From contig OX335658.1 of the NCBI GenBank assembly GCA_946894095.1, forward strand, positions 17,971,001-18,035,000: a DNA stretch of 64,000 bases, given 5' to 3'. Positions 53,707 through 64,000 of the stretch are shown in pieces. The position numbers and the translations under genes were made by a program. The stretch's first letter is position 1, and each line of letters begins with the position of its first letter. The DNA comes from Incurvaria masculella (lineage: Eukaryota > Arthropoda > Insecta > Lepidoptera > Incurvariidae). Below the pieces are notes generated by a model that did not search any database, had not been told where the DNA came from, and worked only from the letters and a program-made list of their open reading frames with translations.

Positions 53707-55324
53707 AAACAGTGCTATACTTTTCCATGCCTGATTTTTTTTGTGAAACCTATATTGTGACTGTCTTACTTTTTGCATGGTAAAAATCGCCACGAACGCT
53801 TAGAAGCCTTATTCTGCTAATTGATCACTGTGCGCGTTATGTTTGTGTTTTCTCAAAACCTCATGTTTCGCGCGAAATAGAATTCTACTAGCGCAGTTTG
53901 CAAAACGCATGCGTTGTGTTTGTGTTTAATTCGCAAACTCGTAACGCGCGCTCCATGTTCTCGTGGACCGTGTGTTTTGCCGAAAACTTGCGGTTTTGAG
54001 AATTGTATTTGTCAAATTAAATGGTATCGGCACCTAAAAGTCGATGTTTTCTTGAAAAATGTAATGAATTTTTGTTATTAGGTTAAAATTATCTTTTTAT
54101 GTACATGTTTTCACAAAGTAGGTTTTATTACTCTTAATGCAAATTAAACATATACTACGTCCGAAGGACTATTCTGTCATTATTTTAATCACAATGTTGG
54201 CATTATCTAAAAGCCTACGGGCAAATGAATCACATCGACATATTTTGTACTACATATGTATGTATGCACGTATAAGCAAATGTAAGGAGTCGAGCGCCTC
54301 TCTCGCAGGTTTATACTTGCTTCGAAGCATCGCTTCGCCGAACTGCGAATATCACTTTTCTACATTACGTTGGCATATCGCTAACTCTTTCTTTTCGTAT
54401 GTCATATTTGAGAGAGCAATTAACTGTCAAAATCGTGACGGGTTATTTTACCCTTTAGGCGGCGCGCAAGACAAACCACTCCATAGACAATAACAAAACG
54501 CGTGCGTGAATTAGCTGAATACCGATTTTGGGAAACCGCACTCAAAACTTAGCGTGTTATGTTTGACCGAAACATAACTCAAAAGGAATGGTTTGAAATT
54601 GGACAAATAGCAGAATCGGGCTTCAGGCATCGTGCACTCACAAACAATAACGCGGAAAGAAATAAAGAGAAGTTTACTCTGGAAATAATGACGAATACAA
54701 CCGCGCGACGCGACGCGGCGACGCTACGATACTTCGTTCGAGGGAGTATCGCGAGTGTCGCGAGTGGCGGAAGTGATTCGGGTTAGGTAGCAGGTAAACT
54801 ACTAAAACGGTTTTTGTCGCAACGTTTACAGATTACCAAATGCTACGATACGATTGGCACACCCATTTTTTTCCAGAAAGTCACTCTCAGTCGAGAAACT
54901 CCGCCTATCACCTATCATCACCTTTGCTTTTCACACTTTAGATCTTGAAAAAATCTAGAAACCACGAAGTAAAAACAATCTGTCGGAAGCGGTAAATATA
55001 ATAAACCAAGACCTACAATGTGTGTGGCAGTGTTCTGTGGATCATGGTCTCTGTTGAATGCCGCAAAGTTCAATGTCATGATCATGTGAAGCAGACTTGC
55101 AGTACAGAAAACAAAACAAACTTATTCGGTTTTTACTGTCAACAATTGTCCTATCCCTTTTGTTGAAAGTGCTAGAAATCTCGATTCGTAAAATATTGTT
55201 GTTGAACTGTGTTTGTAAAATTCAGGCTGCCATGATTAGACTTAGGGCTCTATATCGCATACGAGATAAACTCTCTACTGAAGTGAGACTACTGAAGTGA
55301 GATATACTCTCGTATATCTATATA
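53707..55324. other. Unassigned, possible inverted-repeat element at 53,800-54,640
   Basis: GAAGCCTTATTCTGCTAATTG (53,806) and, in reverse complement, GAAGCCCGATTCTGCTATTTG (about 54,600-54,624) may be terminal inverted repeats, with related GTTATGTTTG words inside each end. No coding sequence recognised. Confidence 0.35.
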
Positions 55325-55545
55325 GCAATGGGCGTCATCGGGCACCTCAAAGGGTCTTTAAAACATGGTGTGAAGAAACACCTGGCCGGTCGGTACGGTT
55401 TACGCTACCCTCCTGAAAGTTCGTATGCCCATGGGCGTCGTTGGGCACCTCACTGGATCCTTCAAACATGGTGTGAAGAAGCACCTGGCCGGCCGGCATG
55501 GTTTTCGCAGGCCCCATGAGCGTTTGAAGGGCCAAGGGCGTCGTC
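55325..55545. repeat. Tandem dispersed repeat, about 113-bp unit
   Basis: ATGGGCGTCATCGGGCACCT and CATGGTGTGAAGAAACACCT, then ATGGGCGTCGTTGGGCACCT and CATGGTGTGAAGAAGCACCT. A minus-oriented relative is at 24,830-24,970. Confidence 0.8.
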
Positions 55546-55614
55546 GCGCAACCGCGCTCGTCTTCAGAGATTGCGATTGAAATGAGATATCGGGGCCAAA
55601 CTCCGCAGCGTCGA

Positions 55615-55860
55615 CGGAAGATTGGATCGCGGCGGTCGGCGGTGCGGCGGCGGTGCGGAGGCGGAGCGGCGGCGTAGTGCGGGCGCGGCGGGGAGGTGGA
55701 GGTGCTATCTTAATGTGATCTCACGCGGAGGGACGAGGAAGTGCGGACACGAAGCCGCAGGTGGTGGGCGGCGAACCTTGTGCCGTGCGGCGGCCGGCGG
55801 GAGTCACGACCCGGCCACCGCGTCGCCGCCACTCTTGTCCGGGACCCCGACAAGAAACCA
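55615..55860. other. GC-rich island
   Basis: GGTGCGGCGGCGGTGCGGAG words; open frame Gly/Arg/Ala-rich, not recognisable. Confidence 0.45.
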
Positions 55861-56134
55861 ACTCTTATCCAATTGTGAAACTAGTCTCTGACCGACAGAC
55901 ACAACGAATGGATAAAGAGGTCCAGTCACATTTATTTAAAAGATTCAAAGATTCTACAACATTATGAAAAAAGTGCTATTGATGTTCAAAGACGTATTGT
56001 AGTCACCGGCCCCTCTGCTGTTGGCTTCGAATCAGTTTAAAGATTATTTATTTCTCTTAAGAACAGAACATTCACTTACAAAGAATAATGAGTTAGTTAC
56101 ATTAAAGTTTGTTACGGTTACCTTAGATGTTTAA

Positions 56135-56370
56135 CATTAATCAGCAAGGAAGAACGATTTTACCATTTTTTTAAACACTTCTAGAGACGTTTGGTCTTTA
56201 ATATGATTAGGTAAGATATTATGAATGTTTGCTCCCATAAAAGTCACGGTCCTTTTACCGTAATTAGTTCTTGGCAGAAACACGTGTAAGTTTCGCGCGC
56301 TCCGAGTGAAATAAGCATCGAATGCATTTAACATCATTATCATAAAACGAATATTATTTATTCGCACATA
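56135..56370 (-). mobile_element. LINE ORF2 C-terminal fragment
   Basis: Minus strand: NLHVFLPRTNYGKRTVTFMG, ANIHNILPNHIKDQTSLEVF, KKMVKSFF. The R-T-N-Y-G-K-R..F.G..I.N.LP block is typical of the end of CR1/Jockey-like ORF2 proteins. Confidence 0.7.
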
Positions 56371-56995
56371 ATAATATTACTACCTCGGTCCGTGTTATAA
56401 CAACATACAGAACACATAATAATACATCAAGGTTAAATATTTCGAGAGTGTTTTAACATGAGAAAGAAAGTAAATGCTGACTCGCCCAGTTAACATCTCC
56501 ATTTCTGACTCGCTCGTCACGCCGATAGCGGAAAATCTAGACTAGGGCTTCGTTCGCGCGGCGCAGGGTAAGCGATGCCGCTTCAGTCTAACTCTGATTC
56601 GCTGCTCGGCCGGCGCCGGTCTTAGCTCATTTGTTTTTACATAACATTGCTATAGCATTGGCAGCAAACCAATTATGTGAGGAAAAAAGTGTTTTACGGA
56701 TTCCTGTCTTCTATCGATTATTTAATTTTTATTGAGATCTATAAGGGTTGCTGTTTCTCTTGTTCTTTGTTCTTTATCTAAAACTGTTCCACCAAATAAT
56801 TGTTGGCAGGAGCATTTAGATCTTAGTGTGTGTGGCATTATTGTGGACTGAACAATTATGTAAACCAGTGAAGTTTCTTTTCGGGTTCTTTAATGAGTTG
56901 ATCGAATCCGCGGATCAGTTTGTGACTTAATATAATTTGACTACACTATGAAATGAGATAAGGGTCGTGCGCTGGGCGTGTGGGCGGCTTCAAGC
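56371..56995. other. No feature recognised
   Basis: No coding or mobile-element similarity. Confidence 0.5.
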
Positions 56996-56999
56996 CGGG

Positions 57000-57520
57000 G
57001 CCGGGGCAGGTGAGGTGTCAGTCCGTCGAAGCGGCGCGGCGGCGCGGCGGCGGCGGCGGAGGCAATCTGCATGCAGCACGCGGGGCTAAGGAAAGCGCCG
57101 CCGACTGCGAGCGGAGCGCAGGCAGGTCGCGCGCTGTGCCAGTGGCCCAGAATTCGCGCCGCAGCTGCCGCCTTCGCTTCGCTTCCGCACCGACTGACCC
57201 ATAAGCTCGAGCATTTCGAGTAATCCCGACCCGAATTGCACGGGAAAGTAGAGCCGACAGCGCCGCGAGCTCGTAAAGCTGTAAAGGTCGGAAAGAGCGC
57301 TCCTCCGCCGCCGCCGCCACCGCGCCGCCGCCGCCACCGCGCCGCCGCCGCCACCGCCGCCGCCGCCGCCACCGCGCCGCCGCCGCCACCGCCGCCGCCG
57401 CCGCCACCGCGCCGCCGCCGCCACCGCCGCCGCCGCTCCACCTTCCGCATTCAGCGCCAACGCGACGACACGTTTCGTTATTCATTCGCAACGAGCGCTG
57501 ACCCTCCGCGCGCCGCTGCA
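57000..57520. other. GC-rich island with CCG minisatellite
   Basis: 57,303-57,437 is a higher-order repeat of CCGCCGCCGCCACCGCG. The long minus-strand frames are poly-Gly/Arg/Ala. No gene supported. Confidence 0.6.
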
Positions 57521-57529
57521 CTATGGGGC

Positions 57530-58120
57530 AATATTGACCCAGGTTGGCCAAAAATATCTAACTTCGTTAGTTTTCTCTATATCTTCATGAAATTTTGGAA
57601 ATTTAAAGAAAAAGAGCCGAGGTATCAGGTCAATTCAGAAAATCAAGATGGGTTTGTTTATTTACTAAATTAAAATAAGTTAATAAACATATTTTCATTA
57701 TTGATTAGTGATATGCACCAAACCATTATATGTATAACCATTACAAACCATTATATAAATAATTATTCATAACAATCAGTTATAATATAATAATTATTAA
57801 AAAAAATAGTTCGACGCACATCACGAAGTTATTAGATGTAATTAAATCAAAAATATTATTTAAAATCCGGTGTAAACATTATTACTACAAAGCAAAACTT
57901 ATTAAATACTTCAAATTTATTTTTAAAATATAAACGGAGAATATAAAAATATTAAATATAAATATTACAAAAAAGTAAAAATATATATTCATATGAAGTT
58001 AATTCTGATCATCCAATAAATTAAAACCTGCGTTATCGAGTTCCGCGTGTTTCCATATAATGCTTAATATTATAAATTGATCGGACATGAAAGCAAAGCA
58101 TGAATTACATCTTCATTAAT
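57530..58120. other. AT-rich, no feature recognised
   Basis: Very AT-rich. Confidence 0.6.
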
Positions 58121-58124
58121 TGCT

Positions 58125-58435
58125 GACCGCGGACATTTGAGAGCAAGATGACTTGCCTAGCATACCAGAGGTCTGGGTTCAAATCCTCACCCTGTTCATT
58201 CACCACTTTCTTTCTCTTTCTGAGTTGGATAAGTGCATTACGTCACGAATGCGAGCTGCTTCATAATTCGGAAACCATGTAAAACTGTAGGTCCCCTTCC
58301 TCTACTAAGTGGTAGGGTTTAAGCCCGCCCGGGTTGGCACCATCGCATTGGATGAAAGATGGTCGAAGCGGCAATAAAAAATTGTCTGTGTTTTCTACCC
58401 AGTTCAATGTAGCCGTGCTCAGGCCATGTCAGGTC
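58125..58435 (+). mobile_element. SINE with tRNA-like head
   Basis: B box GGTTCAAATCC at 58176-58186 preceded by an A-box-like TGACTTGCCTAGCAT, then linker (CTTTCTGAGTTGGATAAGTG), body (GTAGGTCCCCTTCCTCTACT, GCCCGCCCGGGTTGGC) and CAGTTCAATGTAGCCGTGCT. Abuts the next repeat. Confidence 0.8.
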
Positions 58436-58439
58436 TTAT

Positions 58440-58655
58440 AATTTTTTTTATATATTTTGTTATATTTTGTCTGCAACAGAAATACATACTCAGTGAAAAT
58501 TTCAATTGTGGACCTATTACAGTTCTTGAGATACAGCCCTGTGACAGACGGACGGACGGACGGACGGACACGGACGGACGGATAGAGGACGGACGGACAG
58601 CGAAGGCTTATTAATACGGTTTCGTTTTGTACCCTTTGGGTACGGAACCCTAGAA
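58440..58655 (+). repeat. CGGAACCCT-family dispersed repeat, copy 5
   Basis: AGAAATACATACTCAGTGAA, a GACGGACG microsatellite (58,548-58,600) and CCTTTGGGTACGGAACCCTA; the left end is missing. Confidence 0.75.
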
Positions 58656-59058
58656 ACACTGATACTGGTTACAAAACTCGAATCGTACCCTTCTGCTTAA
58701 ACATGTCATTTTGATATAGAAATGCATCGAATTGCACTCTAACCTATATTTTTTCATGAAGGTGTTTATTTTAGCTTTGTAATGAGGTTACCCGAGCCGG
58801 GGAAAACCCTCGAAATAGTAAAAAAAGAAAGAAAAAAGTTACTTTTTAATAATAAATGTAGTAATTTTTTTTTATTAATTAGCGATCAATACTTTATGAA
58901 AATAATCTTAAAAAATAAAAAGATAAAAAATCATCCCTTCAAATGGTATATCACATTTTAATATAAGTTCAGTGTATTTTTTTATTACAAGTTATCTATC
59001 AGGGGGGCCCGAGCGCTCTAAATGAAATATTAAACTACTTAACTTTAGGATCATCACT
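58656..59058. other. No feature recognised
   Basis: AT-rich. Confidence 0.5.
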
Positions 59059-59826
59059 ATCACTACATAGTATAAAACAAAGTCGCTTTCTCTGTCCCTA
59101 TATCCCCATGTTCGCTTAAATCTTTAAAACTACGCAACGGATTTTGATGCGGTTTTTTTTAATAGATAGAGTGATTAAAGAGGAAGGTTTATATGTATAA
59201 TAACATCCATTAAATAGTGGAGAAATACTGTTATTTTTGAGGTTTCCAATGTGATGTCATAAAAAAAGACGTGTGGCACTCGGGGACTGCCGCGGTAAAG
59301 CTATTGCATAGCATTTTGTATCAAGTTATGCCGGCCCGCCCCCGCCGCCGCTCCCGCCGCCGCCCCCGGCCCCGCTCCCCCTGGTGTGAAGTAGCACTAC
59401 CGGCATCGCCCGTCGGAGTGGGGAGCGTGAGGTTTTTTTTCGTTACGGAATTTCTGGATTCGGTCCCCGCGCTCAAGGCCCTCGATAGAAGCTATGCAAT
59501 AGCTTAAAAAATCATTTTTCCGCTTACATTGCAAACGCAGGCTGAACCCTACGAGATTTGTCAAATCACTACATAGTATAAAACAAAGTCGCTTTCCCTG
59601 TCCCTATATCCCCATGTATGCTTAAATCTTTAAAACTAAGCAACGGATTTTGATGCGGTTTTTTTTAATAGATAGAGTGATTGAAGAGGAAGGTTTATAT
59701 GTATAATAACATGCTTTAAATAGTGGAGAAGTACTGTTATTTTTGAGGTTTCCAATGTGATGTCGTAAAAAAATATTTTTTTTCCGCTTACATTGCAAAC
59801 GCTGAACCCTACGAGATTTATCAAAA
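59059..59826. repeat. Direct duplication, one copy with a GC-rich insertion
   Basis: ATCACTACATAGTATAAAAC begins both copies (59,059 and 59,567). Both run through GGATTTTGATGCGGTTTTTT and GAGGTTTCCAATGTGATGTC to CGCTTACATTGCAAACG. Copy 1 alone has about 240 bp inserted, containing a GC-rich core and the 15-bp inverted repeat AAGCTATTGCATAGC (59298-59312) with GCTATGCAATAGCTT (59491-59505). Confidence 0.8.
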
Positions 59827-60199
59827 TAATGTACTAAGTATTGTACACATTGAAAAGGTCTACAGTAAACTCCGCGATGGTATATTTCTATCTCTTATGG
59901 ATATCCCACAATAACATTTTATTGTCATTTACTTTTTACGACAAATTATGGCTAATTTTCGAAGCGATTTTAACCAATACAGCATTAATCCTTATCCAAT
60001 TAAATATCTTAATACATTGTTGATTTAATATAGATCTATATGGCCCATTACAGCATATATTATTTAAATAAATATTTTTGAAGATATTACAGATTTAAAA
60101 ATTGCGGGACGTAGCGTTTGCGGCGGTACCGGCCGGACGGGGCGGCGGGAGCCATTCAGATATATTTCATACCCGTGCGAAGCCGGAGCGGGCCGCTAG
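59827..60199 (+). mobile_element. Helitron-like 3' end
   Basis: Ends CGTGCGAAGCCGGAGCGGGC then CGCTAGT, with CTAG at 60196-60199, matching the end at 6,551. The duplication at 59,059 may be its interior. Confidence 0.45.
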
Positions 60200-60319
60200 T
60201 ATTGAATAAAACGAAGCTTATAAAAATATATCTCGGGGCATAAAACTTAATTCTATCTATTATATGAAAAAAAAACATACTCTAGGTTGATACGAATAAA
60301 AGTATTTTTGGCCAAACCC

Positions 60320-60620
60320 TTGTATGGAGAGTCCGATAGTGCGCCGGCCGCGCGTGCGACTCGCTGGCGGCGGCGGTGCGGCGGCGGCGCGGCGACGGCG
60401 CGCTGCAGCGACCGCGACGTACAAATAGATGTATTATCTCGCGCGCCGCACGTATTGATTCGTTTCTATTCTGCGGCAAAACCGAGCCGAGTGGAATGAC
60501 TGCGTAATGACCGACCGTGAGAAGTCGCGCTGGCACCGAACGCTTCTGCGGCGGCGTCGTCGTCAGCTCGCTTCGGCCGTCGCAGACCCCGCGCCTCCGT
60601 CCTCAGTAGCGCGAGCGAAC
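60320..60620. other. GC-rich island
   Basis: GGCGGCGGCGGTGCGGCGGC words and a less repetitive right half; frames Arg/Ala-rich. No gene supported. Confidence 0.45.
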
Positions 60621-60689
60621 CGCAAACAACACATAATGAAATTGTCGTCACTGGCCTATGAGGGCTTGACCTTGAAACTTCTTTAGCTG

Positions 60690-61605
60690 CGGCAGGATCA
60701 ACATCCCTTTAGAGCGAACGGAGCTGGTGAGGGATCTAGGAGTTATGCTTGACGCAAAATTACTATACGTTAAACATGTGGATCACATAGTAAGCAAAGC
60801 GTACAAGATGTTGGGATTCATTGTACGCACTTGTAACCATTTTCTAGTATTCCAACAATAAAAACGTTGTACTTTGCATATGTTCGCAGTGCAGTCGAGT
60901 TCGCATCGCGCGTCTGGTCCCCATCATACATAACTTATAAAAAACGTATCGAATGGATCCAAAATAAGTTTTTAAAACAACTCTCATTTAAATGCAGGCT
61001 CCACTTCGAAAACCACGCAGCGGCAGGGAATCACTTCAAGTTGCAGTCCCTCGAGCAGAGACGAACGGTCGCGGACTCCATGTTCTTGTTTAGCATCCTA
61101 AATTATCAAATCGACTGCCCCGACCTTGTCGCTCGAGTATCGCTGCGAGCTTCACCGGTGCGCACTCGCAAACCTTTTCTGTTCCAAACTCCGAAATGCC
61201 ACACTAATCACGCCAGGGACTCAGTTATCAATAGATGTATGAGTAGTTAAAAAAATTCATTTGGTAACATAGATATATTTAATAATACAAAACCATCATA
61301 TTTAGATAAAGTTGTTAAGACATTAAATAACTAAGTTATACAAACACGCTAGCATACACACCCTCTCTCTCTCACACACACACACACACACATATCCTCA
61401 AACACCCTTACATCCTCACCTTCTCACATACCCGTCAATTTGATGCAATACTTATAATTAGATTAAGTGGATATATTTTTGTGTTAGTTTGTTAAAAAGT
61501 GAAACTTTATAATTGGCTGTATAGTTTGTGTAGTTTGAGTTTTTCAATGATGTTTAATTTAGCTGTTAAGTTTCCAAATAAATAAATAAATAAATAAATC
61601 AAACG
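60690..61605 (+). mobile_element. LINE 3' end (CR1/Jockey type)
   Basis: TELVRDLGVMLDAKLLYVKH, VDHIVSKAYKMLGFIVRTCN, a stop, then in another frame YVRSAVEFASRVWSPSYITY, RIEWIQNKFLKQLSF and LQSLEQRRTVADSMFLFSIL (to 61250). A 3' UTR follows, ending in (AATA)n at 61,576-61,600. Equivalent region to 42,680-43,266 but a different family and broken. Confidence 0.85.
61367..61393. repeat. (CT)n(CA)n microsatellite
   Basis: CTCTCTCTCTC followed by ACACACACACACACACA inside the LINE 3' UTR. Confidence 0.9.
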
Positions 61606-62763
61606 AATAGAGACATGCTAATGAATAGAGAGAGTAAAGAGTGCTAGAAAGGTTTCTACCCCTCTGCTTGCACCTAAAAAGTTGCACTTCTGATGCGCGA
61701 CAGTTTCAGCCGTATGGATAAACTTAAATACCTCCCAACTTTTTTTCCACGCACTTCCACACCCATAAAATCTAAGTTGTTAGAAAAAAAAACCCCAAAG
61801 TAAGCTGTCAGTCGCTTGATCATTTCATTATCAAGCATACATTATTATATCAAGCTCTCATATAGCTGCGTAGGCGGTGTCTGTTGTGTATTTATAGTAT
61901 TAACATTTAGAAAATACCAATGTAGTTTTTCTTGACAATTTCAAGTGTAGTTACAAATCTACTAACAGTTTTAAAAAACCATGTTCACGCGAGAACGTAA
62001 CACTTTTACATTTGTTTTGTGAAAGTATTATAGGTTTGTAAAAAAAACCTGAATACGTCTTATTTTATTGAAAAATGCTTAACTATGTGCAAGTTTGTAC
62101 GAGTAGATCCAGTAAAAAAAGTTTTAATTACCTTTCTTTGCTTGTATACTTTGTCGAAATGTTTAATTATTTCATTTCATCAAATTAATTAACCAACGTA
62201 AATGTAACGCGCTCGGAATGCATGCACCGTGGACGCGAGAAACACAGTGAGCAGTTACCGAGCCTTAGAGACACCTGTAGTAGTCATCGTGGAACCAGAA
62301 TGTAACGAAACGACAGTGCAAAGCGTTAGCATTTTAAAATTGTCAAGATCTTGACTGTAATTTTATAAGAGTATTGCAGATATCCAGAAATTCATTCCTA
62401 GCGCACTCCTAGGAAACATTTACTTCGAGTTTCAAATCAAAGACTCTTTAAAAATAAGGTCTTAGGATTGAACGTCGCGGTGCTAGGACACGGAGAACTG
62501 GAAGTGCAAAGACGAGTAATTGCGCCGATCCAGCCGCGTAGACATAGGATGGAGAGGCGATGTCATTGCGTCAGTATAAGCGAACAACTCCGGCACCACA
62601 CTGGGGATAGTCCGGGGACTCAGCCTATCCTTCGCGTCGTCCGGAGCGTGTATCGACACGTCAACAGCTTCGGTATGTCTTCTCCGGAGAATACTTAAAA
62701 AGACAAAACCAAAGGTACCGGTACCTAAGGAATGAGCCTTTTTGCTTTCACACTAAAAACTTA
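61606..62763. other. Mostly unassigned
   Basis: Includes the repeat at 62,035-62,110 shared with 41,190-41,230. The stretch 62,460-62,763 may be diverged RTE sequence upstream of the clear RT motif, but no block is convincing. Confidence 0.35.
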
Positions 62764-63335
62764 ATGGAGATTTCCTTAAGCATTTTCGCTTCGCCGATGA
62801 CATTGTCGACTGGAACTCAGGAATTTGACGCTTCTTTCAAATTACTGAGTTCAGCTTTAGACCATGCCAAGACCTTTATAAATAAAGCATCAATAAAAGT
62901 AGGTCGGAAGATGAACGGGGAAATAACCAAGGTCATGGAGACCGAGGGTATGACGGGAAGACAAATCGGTATCGACGGGGAAGTGATCGAACATGTGGAA
63001 GAACTCGAACATATGACCAGTGCGTCCTGCCGGTTATGATGGACGGTCGCCGTTGTCCAAGGGTTGAAAGTTGCCCAGCGAGCAATGGAACGAGCCATGC
63101 TGGGGGATATGGTGCGTAACGAGACAATCCGCCGACGTACCAGAGTAATTGATATTGGACACCGGGTGGCTTAGCCCAAATGACCACCCGCCAGGTGGGA
63201 CGACGACATCAAGTGCGTCGGCGGAAAGCAGTGGTTTCGTTCTGCTGAGGGCAGGGAGGACTGGAGGAAAATCGGAGAGGCGTATGTCCAGCAGGGGTTG
63301 CAAACACGCTGACTAACTACCCGACCGACTAACCG
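62764..63335 (+). mobile_element. RTE-clade LINE 3' end
   Basis: In one frame FLKHFRFADDIVDW gives the RT catalytic motif (about 62,770-62,812); in others KVGRKMNGEITKVMETEGMT, IDGEVIEHVEELEHM, then LKVAQRAMERAMLG, RNETIRRRTRVIDIGHRV and IGEAYVQQGLQTR. This is the palm-to-C-terminus region of RTE reverse transcriptase with several frameshifts. Ends near GCTGACTAACTACC, a short-repeat tail. Confidence 0.85.
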
Positions 63336-64000
63336 ACTAAAAACTTGGACCGAGCTATAATATAGGTTTTTAAAACCTCCGCGCTTCTCCGCGCGTTGAA
63401 GTCTTTTCTACTCGAGCATTTTGCAATCAACTTCGATGCGTGGCGGGGCGGGGCGGAGGAGCGGCGCGTCACCGAGCTTGTTGTCGCTGGTTCACACAAT
63501 TTATCCGAATAGTATTTTCGTATTGCAAATCGATATTGTCGTATATGTCATGATATTACTTGATTGTATTAAATGTGTATTGTGACGAACCAAGTGCCTG
63601 CCCCGAAATTTCTTAGCCCCGTCGTACATTTAATTTAATTCTAGTTTCTCAATGCCGAAGATATAAGAATAGAATGGAGTTACCGATATAAAACATGCTC
63701 TTAATAGACGACACTACATTCAGCGATTTGATAAAATCAATTGAAAAAAATTATAACAATTAGATTTTTGTATGGAATATTAGAAGGAATTTTGAATAAT
63801 GAGTTTTGGAAGCCAACAGCGCGATACAAGGTACCCGCTTGACGTATAGTTTCGGGACAACCTGTATATGTATTGATGTTGCGATAATAATTTCGTGCAG
63901 ACGAAAGCTTGCAAATTTTCTATCCTATCTGATCATTCAGTTATTGTATTCACAACAATTTCTGATACAATAGCTATTTTCAAATATACAAATATGTCAA
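63336..64000. other. No feature recognised
   Basis: A small GC-rich patch at 63,440-63,475 (GGCGGGGCGGGGCGGAGG); otherwise AT-rich. Confidence 0.5.

Noticed and set aside
56941..57673. Several 120-177 codon frames
   Set aside because: CCG minisatellite coding poly-Gly/Arg/Ala in all frames; no conserved sequence outside it.

Overview
The window looks like a piece of an insect nuclear genome, most likely Lepidoptera (inference). It is AT-rich, has spliced coding exons, and is packed with non-LTR retrotransposon remnants, SINEs, Helitron-like ends and small DNA transposons of the kinds common in moths. There are no operons, CRISPR arrays or recognisable rRNA or tRNA genes. Most of the sequence is mobile-element debris punctuated by short GC-rich trinucleotide islands.

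3.9-11.75 kb: the only convincing host gene. Five minus-strand exons (A-E) join in phase into the C-terminal part of a cysteine-rich, probably secreted protein. It tentatively resembles giant-lens/Argos, the secreted inhibitor of EGF-receptor signalling. The 5' exons were not found. The intron between exons A and B is bordered on both sides by tandem micro-duplications of exon pieces: nine extra copies of the 3' part of exon A with its splice donor, and three extra copies of the 5' part of exon B, two of which keep its splice acceptor.

12.3-15.1 kb: a minus-strand LINE split by a Harbinger-like element and by a TTAA-flanked MITE, which is itself split by a second copy of the same MITE. Removing each insertion with one target copy restores the LINE reading frame.

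15-27 kb: microsatellites, GC islands, fragments of three LINEs, one intact TTAA MITE, SINE fragments and Helitron-like ends.

27,566-31,778: a near-complete Transib (RAG1-related) DNA transposon with unusually long (about 0.62 kb) inverted terminal repeats, a 5-bp CGCCG target duplication and a transposase that keeps the D-D-E and zinc-binding residues but has a stop and frameshifts.

32-47 kb: an IS630/Tc1-type transposase remnant, a hAT MITE with a perfect 8-bp target duplication, LINE 3' ends, a 40-bp satellite built on a 10-bp motif, several near-perfect hairpins, an E-box cluster and a large GC island. 47-64 kb: a fold-back element, a full-length tRNA-headed SINE, a mariner-family element with a dead transposase, palindromic repeats, two LINE 3' ends and an RTE 3' end.

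Beyond the giant-lens-like exons, no interacting set of genes can be supported.
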